Shown: in pieces, positions 1 to 4,870 of the stretch | Layout of the letters: each line of letters opens with the position of its first letter | How positions within the stretch are numbered: the first letter of the stretch is position 1 | NCBI GenBank assembly: GCA_903913365.1 | Contig: CAIWKW010000014.1 | Coordinates: 1-5,596, forward strand | DNA length: 5,596 nucleotides | From: Candidatus Doudnabacteria bacterium | Lineage (GTDB): Bacteria > Patescibacteriota > Doudnabacteria > UBA920 | Reading direction: 5' to 3' | The notes under the pieces: model-generated | What the model was told of the DNA's origin: nothing | Databases searched by the model: none | What the model saw: only the letters and a program-made list of their open reading frames with translations | Program-made: the position numbers and the translations under genes

Positions 1-1
1 G

Positions 2-1300
2 GGCCTCAAAATGGCCTTGGATAAAATTGATTTGGTAATTAAAACCATCCGCGCGAGTAGCGACAAAGATGAGGCCAAAGTCAATTTGATGAGTAAGTTC
101 AAATTTACCGATCGCCAAGCCACCGCGATTTTGGAAATGAAACTTCAACAATTGGCCAATTTGGAAAGCCAAAAAATTGAAGACGAATTAAAAGAAAAGA
201 AACTTCTGATTGCCGAACTGGAAGGTATTTTACAATCCAATAAAAAAATCCTGGCTATTATTAAAAAAGAGGTTTTGGAGCTTAAGGAAAAATACGGCGA
301 CGAGAGAAAAACCGCAGTGGTCAAAAATGCCATTGGCTCATTTTCGGCCGAAGATTTAATTCCGGAAAGCAACGTAATTATTACCATTACCAAAAGCGGT
401 TATGTTAAACGCCTGGCGCCGGACACCTACAAAACCCAAAGCCGCGGCGGTAAAGGCGTAATTGGCCAAACCTTAAAAGACGAAGACGTGGTGGACAAAA
501 TGATTGGTTCCAACACCCACGACGATATTTTATTCTTTACCAACAAAGGCCGGGTGTTCCAAACCAAAGTTTACGAACTGCCCGAAGGTTCGCGCACCAG
601 CAAAGGCCAAGCCTTGGTTAATTTCCTCCAGCTCCAGAACAATGAAACCACTCAAGCCGTGTTGACCTTCTCCAAAAAAGATTCCGCCAAATTCCTGGTT
701 ATGGCCACCAAAAACGGACTTATTAAAAAAGTTGAGCGCGAAGAATTCGCCAAAGTCCGCAGAAGCGGCATGATTGCCATTACCTTAAAAGACGGCGATG
801 AACTGAAGTGGGTGGATACCACCTCGGGCGACGACCAAATTATGCTTTCCACGGAAGACGGCAAAGCCATTCGCTTTAAGGAAAAAGACGTTAGGGCCAT
901 GGGGCGATCCGCTTCCGGCGTTACCGGCATGAGGACGAAAAAAGACGACAAAATTATTTCCATGGACGTAATCCGTAAAGATGACGATGTTAAAACTTTG
1001 GAAGTACTGGTGGTTACCGAAAACGGACTAGGCAAAAAAACCGAACTTGGATTTTATAAAATTCAAAACCGCGGCGGCAGCGGTATTAAAACCTTGAAAA
1101 TTTCCCCCAAAACCGGCAAAATTGTGGCTATGTATATATTAAGCAGCAACGAAGAGCACGATTTGGTAATTATTTCCAAAGCCGGACAAACCATCCGCAC
1201 TCCGCTTAACTCCGTCTCTACTTTAGGCCGCGCCACCCAAGGCGTCCGCGTAATGCGCCTGGAAGACGGCGACAAAGTGGCGAGTGCTATGATAATTTAA
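2..1300 (+). CDS. gyrA: DNA gyrase subunit A, C-terminal part (5' end outside window)
   Basis: This is the A subunit of the type II topoisomerase that introduces negative supercoils into DNA in the cytoplasm. The frame is open from base 2, before the first ATG at 11, so the gene enters from the left; the catalytic tyrosine domain is not in view. Counting from that ATG, residues 1-50 are the end of the core, with the family pattern QATAILEMKLQQLANLE, and 50-100 form the charged coiled coil. Residues from about 118 form the DNA-wrapping beta-pinwheel. The GyrA box is QSRGGKG at 143-149 (consensus QRRGGRG), and it argues for GyrA rather than ParC. Further blade motifs lie near 195-205, 250-270, 299-312, 353-363 and 406-422, giving the expected six blades. 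The protein stops directly after the last blade (VASAMII), without the acidic tail found in E. coli. Hairpins follow the TAA stop. The identification is secure. Confidence 0.96.
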   Translation, partial: GLKMALDKIDLVIKTIRASSDKDEAKVNLMSKFKFTDRQATAILEMKLQQLANLESQKIEDELKEKKLLIAELEGILQSNKKILAIIKKEVLELKEKYGDERKTAVVKNAIGSFSAEDLIPESNVIITITKSGYVKRLAPDTYKTQSRGGKGVIGQTLKDEDVVDKMIGSNTHDDILFFTNKGRVFQTKVYELPEGSRTSKGQALVNFLQLQNNETTQAVLTFSKKDSAKFLVMATKNGLIKKVEREEFAKVRRSGMIAITLKDGDELKWVDTTSGDDQIMLSTEDGKAIRFKEKDVRAMGRSASGVTGMRTKKDDKIISMDVIRKDDDVKTLEVLVVTENGLGKKTELGFYKIQNRGGSGIKTLKISPKTGKIVAMYILSSNEEHDLVIISKAGQTIRTPLNSVSTLGRATQGVRVMRLEDGDKVASAMII

Positions 1301-1353
1301 AACTTTATGTTGATTACAAAAACCAAATTTATTTTATCTTCCTTTGCCAAAAA

Positions 1354-1374
1354 CCTCTCGGCCTGACCGAGAGG
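1354..1374 (+). other. Hairpin after gyrA, first of two
   Basis: A perfect 8-bp stem (CCTCTCGG at 1354-1361, CCGAGAGG at 1367-1374) closes a 5-nt loop. It is followed by GGAG and only then by TTTT, so it is a poor intrinsic terminator on its own. It may protect the 3' end of gyrA mRNA or be the first element of a leader ahead of the downstream gene. The stem is directly visible; the role is inferred. Confidence 0.6.
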
Positions 1375-1397
1375 GGAGTTTTGAATTCAAAGACTTC

Positions 1398-1429
1398 AAA
1401 ACCGCCCTTTCGGGGGCGGTTTTATTTTT
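1398..1429 (+). terminator. Strong intrinsic terminator between gyrA and the NlpC/P60 gene
   Basis: A 10-bp stem pairs AAAACCGCCC (1398-1407) with GGGCGGTTTT (1414-1423) around a 6-nt loop, followed by ATTTTT. It should end gyrA transcription. It sits only 3 nt before the Shine-Dalgarno site of the next gene, so transcripts arriving from upstream must read through it to express that gene. It could also be a regulated attenuator, because an 8-bp alternative stem (1378-1385 with 1395-1402) would occupy the foot of the terminator stem. Confidence 0.85.
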
Positions 1430-1432
1430 GGC

Positions 1433-1440
1433 AAGGAGGA
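1433..1440 (+). promoter_or_regulatory. Shine-Dalgarno site setting the GTG start of the NlpC/P60 gene
   Basis: AAGGAGGA lies 5 nt before GTG 1446. It fixes the start there rather than at the upstream in-frame TTG at 1344, whose reading frame would pass straight through both hairpins. Confidence 0.85.
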
Positions 1441-1445
1441 ATTTT

Positions 1446-2045
1446 GTGATTTACAGAAGTGTTGGCAATAACCTTACCGTAAATTTACACAATTTGCGGC
1501 TACCTATTAAACACGAACAAGTCAGGCTAATGCTCTGGCAATTGGGGTTTGCAGAAAACAAATTTGATTTAACTTTTTTGGCCAGAGGTCTGGTCGGAAA
1601 AAGCCAATATCAACGCGGTGCCAAATCTGACCAAGCGCCAAGTATTGTAGATTGCAGCAGTATGACCAAATGGCTTTATGGACAAATTGGGATTTGGCTA
1701 CCCAGGCACTCCATAGACCAACGAAGCATGGGAAGGATAATAAATAGACCTCAGGAGGGTGATTTAATCTTTACTGCGGGATTTCGTAACTACTATTGGG
1801 ACAACCCTGCTGATGGTGTCGGGCATGTTGGCATTGTGACACGCGACATCACGATAATACACGCTGCCAATACTCAGCGCGGCATAGTAGAGGACCCGTG
1901 GGAAGAATTTTGCAAAAAACAGGAAAACTTTCGTGGACTGAGACGTTACCTGCCGCCCTCGCGCGATTCGCTGTTTATACAAATGCCGAATAAGCAAGTA
2001 GAAACCGACCGAGAGCTTCGCTGGTTAATTTTGCAACACCTCTGA
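1446..2045 (+). CDS. NlpC/P60-family cysteine hydrolase, no signal peptide
   Basis: This 199-aa protein belongs to the NlpC/P60 papain-like fold, whose members usually cleave peptide bonds in peptidoglycan stems (typically gamma-D-Glu to diamino acid). The catalytic cysteine is C70 in VDCSSMTKW, the catalytic histidine is H127 in GVGHVGIV, and the third polar residue is probably H139 in IIHAAN. Residues 1-60 are an extra N-terminal segment with no hydrophobic stretch, no lipobox and no SH3 or LysM repeat. The protein therefore shows no export signal, which is odd for a wall hydrolase; it may act inside the cell, leave by another route, or use a different substrate. The start is GTG with a perfect ribosome site. 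The stop is TGA and a terminator follows. It stands alone on its strand between gyrA and a convergent operon. Family assignment is firm; the substrate is unknown. Confidence 0.85.
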   Translation: MIYRSVGNNLTVNLHNLRLPIKHEQVRLMLWQLGFAENKFDLTFLARGLVGKSQYQRGAKSDQAPSIVDCSSMTKWLYGQIGIWLPRHSIDQRSMGRIINRPQEGDLIFTAGFRNYYWDNPADGVGHVGIVTRDITIIHAANTQRGIVEDPWEEFCKKQENFRGLRRYLPPSRDSLFIQMPNKQVETDRELRWLILQHL

Positions 2046-2082
2046 ATGAAAATATCCTGGACTAAAAGCTCAGGAATAAAGC

Positions 2083-2110
2083 AAGGGCGAACCGAAGGTT
2101 CGCCCTTTTT
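2083..2110. terminator. Terminator shared by convergent genes
   Basis: A perfect 11-bp stem (AAGGGCGAACC at 2083-2093, GGTTCGCCCTT at 2097-2107) with a 3-nt loop runs into TTTTT on the plus strand. It ends the NlpC/P60 transcript. Read on the minus strand the same hairpin is followed by the weaker tail TTGCTTTATT, and it lies 6 nt past the TGA of the leftward operon, so it probably serves both. Confidence 0.88.
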
Positions 2111-2116
2111 GCTGCA

Positions 2117-2830
2117 TCAGTGCCGCTTGATGCGCTTGGAAAAAACAAAGTAGCCGCGCAGTTCGTTTTTACCGGTTGGACTAAAACGATATGCTCCTGC
2201 TACGCCAACGTCCCAGCCCCCATGTTGTCCCAAGTTATAGCTTAGCCCCGGACCAACGGCAACTGATTGCCGGCTCAAGCGATGTACGTTTTCCGTTTCT
2301 TGCCTAAAACTCAGCCCCCGCCACAGTCGTTCCTCCACAGTAACAAACTCGTAAAGAGCCGGCGAGGGGGTCCACAACATCGCAGGCTCAACGTAAACCG
2401 CTATCCGCTGCTTCTGCCAGCGAAACCGGCTGTCAACCGACCACAAACCTCCTACCGAGCTGTATTGTTTCTGAACCATTTCTTCCACCCACCAATTTTC
2501 ACCGCGATAGCCAAGTCCAAAAAATAAGTTGGTGTTGTTGGGTGATTGAGTCTTCAGGTTTGTGATCGACCACACCGGGACGAACCATCTGTCGGTCAGG
2601 TCGACTGTAATGTGAGCCACCGTACGGCTCTGTAAATCCTGAGCTGACGCGCTCACGGCAAAAAGTCCAAGAGCAGAGACAAGCACAGCCACAAGCGACC
2701 ATTTAATCAACTGGCGCATGGCCAAATAATATTTCATTGACACTGTTAGTCCGCATTCAGATTTAAGCTTACTGGCTATAGTCCAAATACAGACTGAAAA
2801 AACAAAAAAAGCAAGAAATAAAATTTTCAC
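2117..2830 (-). CDS. Exported beta-rich protein of unknown function
   Basis: I do not recognise this 237-aa protein. From the GTG at 2830, which has AAGGAGG 5 nt before it, the N-terminus shows a hydrophobic segment at residues 3-20 and a second at 43-60. The second ends in a textbook signal peptidase I site, ASA at 61-63 before Q64. Inner starts at M32 (2737) and M38 (2719) would give an ordinary signal peptide, but neither has a visible ribosome site. The mature part (about 174 residues) has alternating polar and hydrophobic or aromatic stretches, such as 101-108, 126-138, 143-149, 190-198, 206-215 and 223-230. That pattern suggests a beta-sheet or beta-barrel protein; it contains no cysteine and no catalytic motif I can name. 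It is last in a three-gene operon, 13 nt after the XRE regulator, and ends at a shared terminator. Export is well supported; the fold is inferred. Confidence 0.6.
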   Translation of the reverse strand: MKILFLAFFVFSVCIWTIASKLKSECGLTVSMKYYLAMRQLIKWSLVAVLVSALGLFAVSASAQDLQSRTVAHITVDLTDRWFVPVWSITNLKTQSPNNTNLFFGLGYRGENWWVEEMVQKQYSSVGGLWSVDSRFRWQKQRIAVYVEPAMLWTPSPALYEFVTVEERLWRGLSFRQETENVHRLSRQSVAVGPGLSYNLGQHGGWDVGVAGAYRFSPTGKNELRGYFVFSKRIKRH

Positions 2831-2835
2831 CTCAT

Positions 2836-2842
2836 CCTCCTT
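2836..2842 (-). promoter_or_regulatory. Shine-Dalgarno site for the exported protein
   Basis: AAGGAGG on the minus strand lies 5 nt before GTG 2830 and just after the TGA of the regulator gene (2846-2844). It supports the far-upstream start and suggests that ribosomes finishing the regulator re-initiate here. Confidence 0.75.
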
Positions 2843-2843
2843 T

Positions 2844-3194
2844 TCATTCCACTTTTTTATACAATTCTTCCCTGAGCTTCTCCTTTAAAAATTCCTCCAT
2901 AGATTTACCTGTCACGGATTCCAGCACCAAGCACAGAGCCCAAATCTTCTCCCTAAAAGATTTTTGCTGGTCGGATGGCATCAAAGCATCCTCGCAAACT
3001 CCTTTCAGCTCCTCATAGCTCATTTCTAACGAACCGGCTAAACTGGTTAAAGTTTTATCCGAGGGCTTAAGTGTTCTCCCTCTAGTGATGCTGTAAATAA
3101 TGGGGGCACAAACACCGGACTTGCGAGCAAGATCCATTTGCGACATATCAAGCTCTCTAAGCCTGTTTTTTACAAACTCGGCCAATGTTTCCAT
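2844..3194 (-). CDS. XRE/Cro-type helix-turn-helix regulator
   Basis: This 116-aa protein is probably a cytoplasmic DNA-binding regulator. Residues 5-65 match the XRE fold: a first helix with FVKNRLREL, the helix-turn-helix at about 18-37 (SQMDLARKSGVCAPIIYSI), then GR, a PSDKTLTSLAGSL helix and the MSYEELKG end. A cysteine follows GV where Ser or Thr is common. Residues 77-116 form a charged helical tail that could serve for dimer formation. The start is ATG 3194 with GGAGAG 5 nt before it. The gene overlaps the 3' end of the upstream membrane-protein gene by 38 nt and is followed after 13 nt by the exported-protein gene, so all three are probably one transcript. It may regulate its own operon through the symmetric region at 3440-3550; that is inference. 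Confidence 0.82.
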   Translation of the reverse strand: METLAEFVKNRLRELDMSQMDLARKSGVCAPIIYSITRGRTLKPSDKTLTSLAGSLEMSYEELKGVCEDALMPSDQQKSFREKIWALCLVLESVTGKSMEEFLKEKLREELYKKVE

Positions 3195-3429
3195 TTTTGC
3201 TCTCCATTTGCCTTAATCTCTCTTCCAAAACATTTACTTGTCTTTCGCGCCGAATATGAAGGCAAATAACTGCCAACATGGCGCAAGCAAGGCCAACGTC
3301 TAAATTTGTAATTGTCAATTTTGATGACACTATCCGGAAAAACTTCATGGTGAGAAGAATCTCAGCGCCAGTGAAGTAAAATACGGCAATGCTTAAACTT
3401 GCCTTAAACAGGTCGCTCAACCACTGCAT
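3157..3429 (-). CDS. Small two-helix membrane protein
   Basis: I do not recognise this 90-aa protein. It has two likely membrane helices, at about residues 9-27 (SLSIAVFYFTGAEILLTM) and 43-59 (LDVGLACAMLAVICLHI), then a charged helical tail from 60 (RRERQVNVLEERLRQME) that could be a short coiled coil. The R/K-rich tail after helix 2 suggests that both ends lie in the cytoplasm. The start is ATG 3429, preceded by GAGGAGG 3 nt upstream; a longer frame back to GTG 3534 lacks a ribosome site. It is the first gene of the leftward operon and its end overlaps the XRE gene by 38 nt. Size and topology also fit small holin-like or anti-regulator membrane proteins, but no sequence motif supports either. 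Confidence 0.65.
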   Translation of the reverse strand: MQWLSDLFKASLSIAVFYFTGAEILLTMKFFRIVSSKLTITNLDVGLACAMLAVICLHIRRERQVNVLEERLRQMESKNGNIGRVCKKQA

Positions 3430-3432
3430 CCT

Positions 3433-3439
3433 TCCTCCT
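3433..3439 (-). promoter_or_regulatory. Shine-Dalgarno site of the membrane-protein gene
   Basis: GAGGAGG on the minus strand, 3 nt before ATG 3429, decides the start against the longer reading frame that begins at GTG 3534. Confidence 0.75.
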
Positions 3440-3447
3440 CTATAAAA

Positions 3448-3467
3448 CAAACAGCCTTGACTGTTTG
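3448..3467. promoter_or_regulatory. Inverted repeat overlapping the -35 box: candidate operator
   Basis: CAAACAG (3448-3454) and CTGTTTG (3461-3467) form a perfect 7-bp inverted repeat with a 6-bp spacer. The spacer and right arm contain the -35 hexamer TTGACT (3457-3462) of the rightward promoter, so a protein bound here would block it. In the leftward transcript the same sequence folds as a hairpin followed by TTTTA, just upstream of the ribosome site. The XRE or TrmB-like regulator next to it are the obvious candidate binders; this is not shown. Confidence 0.5.
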
Positions 3468-3484
3468 ATAGAAAAGCATATAAT
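3457..3484 (+). promoter_or_regulatory. Sigma-70-type promoter for the TrmB-like gene
   Basis: TTGACT (3457-3462), a 16-bp spacer and a perfect TATAAT (3479-3484) predict a start of transcription near 3491. This is the best housekeeping promoter in the window. The predicted leader runs through the 14-bp palindrome at 3506-3519. Confidence 0.72.
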
Positions 3485-3546
3485 ATTTGTGTTGAGTGGC
3501 CAATACTACCATATGGTAGCGAATGCCACCACACATTAATATTATA
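3479..3546. repeat. 68-bp imperfect dyad spanning divergent promoters
   Basis: Centred between 3512 and 3513, 24 of 34 base pairs are symmetric, in four blocks: TATAATATT (3479-3487) with AATATTATA (3538-3546); TGT (3490-3492) with ACA (3533-3535); GTGGC (3496-3500) with GCCAC (3525-3529); and the perfect 14-bp palindrome CTACCATATGGTAG (3506-3519). The outer blocks contain the -10 boxes of both divergent promoters. The two predicted transcripts therefore begin with nearly the same sequence and overlap antisense by about 44 bases. It is probably a shared operator or a duplicated promoter. Confidence 0.8.
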
Positions 3547-3570
3547 GTTATGTACCAGGAAATATTTGAA
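3541..3570 (-). promoter_or_regulatory. Promoter for the leftward membrane protein-XRE-exported protein operon
   Basis: On the minus strand a perfect TATAAT (3546-3541) is the mirror image of the rightward -10 box. A weak -35, TTCAAA (3570-3565), lies 18 bp upstream, inside the start of the TrmB-like gene. Transcription should begin near 3534, leaving a leader of about 105 nt before ATG 3429. The weak -35 suggests an activator or lower basal activity. Confidence 0.55.
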
Positions 3571-4302
3571 AACTTAGGACTTTCGCCAAACGAGGCAAAA
3601 ATATACGAATCTCTTATTGATATTGGGGAGTCGGGTATTAGCGACATTGCCGTTAATGCCAATATTCATAGGCGCAATGCCTATGACGCCATTCACCGGT
3701 TAATTGAAAAAGGCTTGGTTTTCCAAATTTTTTCCAGCAAAGAAAATAAATACAATGCGGTTGACCCGGATAAACTTTTGGAGCTCTATTCGGAAAGAGA
3801 ACAAAAGCTCCAAAGGATCTTGCCTGAGCTTAAGAAAAAATTTACTCAAAGGCACGCTCCCCAAGAAGCGTATATTTACCAAGGCTTGGAAGGGCAAAAA
3901 AATATATTCCGGGATATGTTGAGAGTAGGGCAGGACAGCTATTTTGTCGGGGCAAAAGGCGGCTGGTATGACCCGAGAATTGAAGCTGCCAGACAGGCTT
4001 TTTTTAAAGAAGCCAAAAAGAAAAACATTAAATTTATTCAGCTGTTTGATCCAAACATAAAAGAAGTACTGCCGAATTTTCCCAAATACTTTGAGGGAGA
4101 TTTAAAGTATCGATTTTTACCGAAAGAGTATGCCAGCAATTCAGTTATCCATATTTTCGGCGATTACGTTATAACTTATACCGGACTAAGCATAGGCAAA
4201 ATAGAAGAAAATACGGTATTTTTTGTACTCCACAGCAAAGACTTGGCGGAAAGCTACCGCAAGTGGTTTTGGTTTATGTGGAATCTTTCCAAAAAAAATT
4301 AA
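3550..4302 (+). CDS. TrmB-like transcriptional regulator
   Basis: This 250-aa protein is probably a cytoplasmic regulator of the TrmB type, which binds DNA through an N-terminal winged helix and senses a ligand through its C-terminal half (sugars in characterised archaeal members). Residues 4-65 follow the family pattern: IFENLGLSPNEAKIYESL, then a recognition region around IHRRNAYDAIHRLIEKGLV and the wing to about 65. A charged helix at 70-92 (LLELYSEREQKLQRIL) probably mediates dimer formation. The C-terminal part carries YIYQGLEGQKNIFRDML, YFVGAKGGWYD and the end SKDLAESYRKWFWFMW, typical of the phospholipase-D-like sensor half seen in bacterial members. ATG 3550 is chosen because it matches the usual family start; ATG 3523 would add nine residues. 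Neither has a Shine-Dalgarno site. The gene diverges from the XRE operon across the mirror-symmetric promoter and may control it. The ligand is unknown. Confidence 0.83.
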   Translation: MYQEIFENLGLSPNEAKIYESLIDIGESGISDIAVNANIHRRNAYDAIHRLIEKGLVFQIFSSKENKYNAVDPDKLLELYSEREQKLQRILPELKKKFTQRHAPQEAYIYQGLEGQKNIFRDMLRVGQDSYFVGAKGGWYDPRIEAARQAFFKEAKKKNIKFIQLFDPNIKEVLPNFPKYFEGDLKYRFLPKEYASNSVIHIFGDYVITYTGLSIGKIEENTVFFVLHSKDLAESYRKWFWFMWNLSKKN

Positions 4303-4303
4303 C

Positions 4304-4337
4304 AAAAAACTCCGGACATTACATCCGAAGTTTTTTT
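4304..4337. terminator. Bidirectional terminator between the TrmB-like and VOC genes
   Basis: A run of A (4304-4309), the stem CTCCGGA (4310-4316), a 7-nt loop, TCCGAAG (4324-4330) and seven T (4331-4337). The stem has one C-A mismatch as plus-strand RNA, but the same position is a G-U pair on the minus strand, where the tail is TTTTTT. It therefore works better for the VOC gene. The VOC stop codon (4321-4319) lies in the loop and its last codons form one stem arm. Confidence 0.82.
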
Positions 4338-4774
4338 AAATCACCCTTAGGCCCCTTTAAGAGATTGTATGGTTCAGTGAATCTTAGGTAAAATCCAAAA
4401 GGGTCTTCTACCCGAAAATCCATCAACCCCCAGGAATGTGTCCGTAACTCTTCTACTATATTTAACCTGTCTTTAATTTTATTATAGTAGTCTTTTATGT
4501 TTTCTATCATAAACACCAACTCAACCCCATAGCCTTTTTTTGTGTCTTTCGGGAAATGACCAAAATAACTATGGTCATAGACCTTATTATTACCCGGCCA
4601 GAAAGCAATTAAATTTCCACCCCTTTCCAGTACTAGATAATTTTTGTCGGCCTCAAGCCATGGCTCTCGTACTTTTTCAAAACCTAAAATATCAATATAA
4701 AATCTTTCGACTTTTTCAAAATCAGAAACATGCAATTCTACATAAGATTTATTTGAAACAGCAATATTTGTCAT
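4319..4774 (-). CDS. VOC-superfamily (glyoxalase/bleomycin-resistance fold) protein
   Basis: This 151-aa protein has one pair of beta-alpha-beta-beta-beta modules, the normal size for single-domain VOC proteins, a group that includes glyoxalases, dioxygenases and drug-binding proteins. Module one runs from YVELHVSDFEKVERFYIDILGF (residues 11-32) to LIAFWP at 55-60. Module two runs from VELVFMIENIKDYYNKI (84-100) to DFRVEDPFGFYLRFTEP (119-135). Usual metal-ligand positions are not conserved: the first-strand histidine appears as Y11, and the glutamate expected after DPxGxxI is R131. Metal-dependent catalysis is therefore doubtful, and a binding or sequestering role like that of bleomycin-resistance proteins is plausible. 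The start is ATG 4774 with no clear Shine-Dalgarno site. The gene is convergent with the TrmB-like gene and divergent from the orphan gene at 4871. Fold assignment is firm; function is open. Confidence 0.85.
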   Translation of the reverse strand: MTNIAVSNKSYVELHVSDFEKVERFYIDILGFEKVREPWLEADKNYLVLERGGNLIAFWPGNNKVYDHSYFGHFPKDTKKGYGVELVFMIENIKDYYNKIKDRLNIVEELRTHSWGLMDFRVEDPFGFYLRFTEPYNLLKGPKGDLKKLRM

Positions 4775-4816
4775 AAAATCAAATTCTGGTGGGCATTATT
4801 TGACCATGTTGGAACC

Positions 4817-4822
4817 ATTATA
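4817..4822 (-). promoter_or_regulatory. -10 box for the VOC gene
   Basis: Minus-strand TATAAT at 4822-4817 predicts a start near 4810 and a leader of about 36 nt. I see no good -35 at 16-18 bp, so this rests on the -10 match alone. Confidence 0.4.
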
Positions 4823-4834
4823 TCCCAAAATTCA

Positions 4835-4864
4835 TTGCAAATCCAGCGAACTGTTTGATATACT
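4835..4864 (+). promoter_or_regulatory. Extended -10 promoter giving a probably leaderless mRNA
   Basis: TTGCAA (4835-4840), an 18-bp spacer and TATACT (4859-4864), with the extended -10 TG at 4856-4857. The predicted first base is 4871, which is the A of the ATG. No Shine-Dalgarno site exists ahead of this gene, in agreement with a leaderless transcript. Confidence 0.55.
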
Positions 4865-4870
4865 TTGATT

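Noticed and set aside
652..1035. Minus-strand open frames inside gyrA (145-393, 652-1035, 1063-1275)
   Set aside because: They are shadow frames of a well-conserved gene, with low-complexity Ser/Leu/Phe-rich products and no start signals.
1344..1445. N-terminal extension of the NlpC/P60 protein from TTG 1344
   Set aside because: It would be translated through two hairpins, one a strong terminator, and the GTG at 1446 has a perfect Shine-Dalgarno site.
2267..2527. Plus-strand open frame opposite the exported-protein gene
   Set aside because: It has no ribosome site or family pattern; the minus-strand frame has an operon context, a start signal and an export signal.
3430..3534. Longer membrane protein starting at GTG 3534, which coincides with the predicted leaderless RNA start
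   Set aside because: The added 35 residues look like translated regulatory DNA, and ATG 3429 has GAGGAGG in front. The coincidence is noted but not convincing.
3479..3546. CRISPR repeat, transposon end or recombinase inversion site at the large dyad
   Set aside because: It is a single copy here, with no spacer-repeat pattern, no transposase or recombinase gene and no flanking target duplication; the placement of -10 boxes in the arms fits promoter control better.
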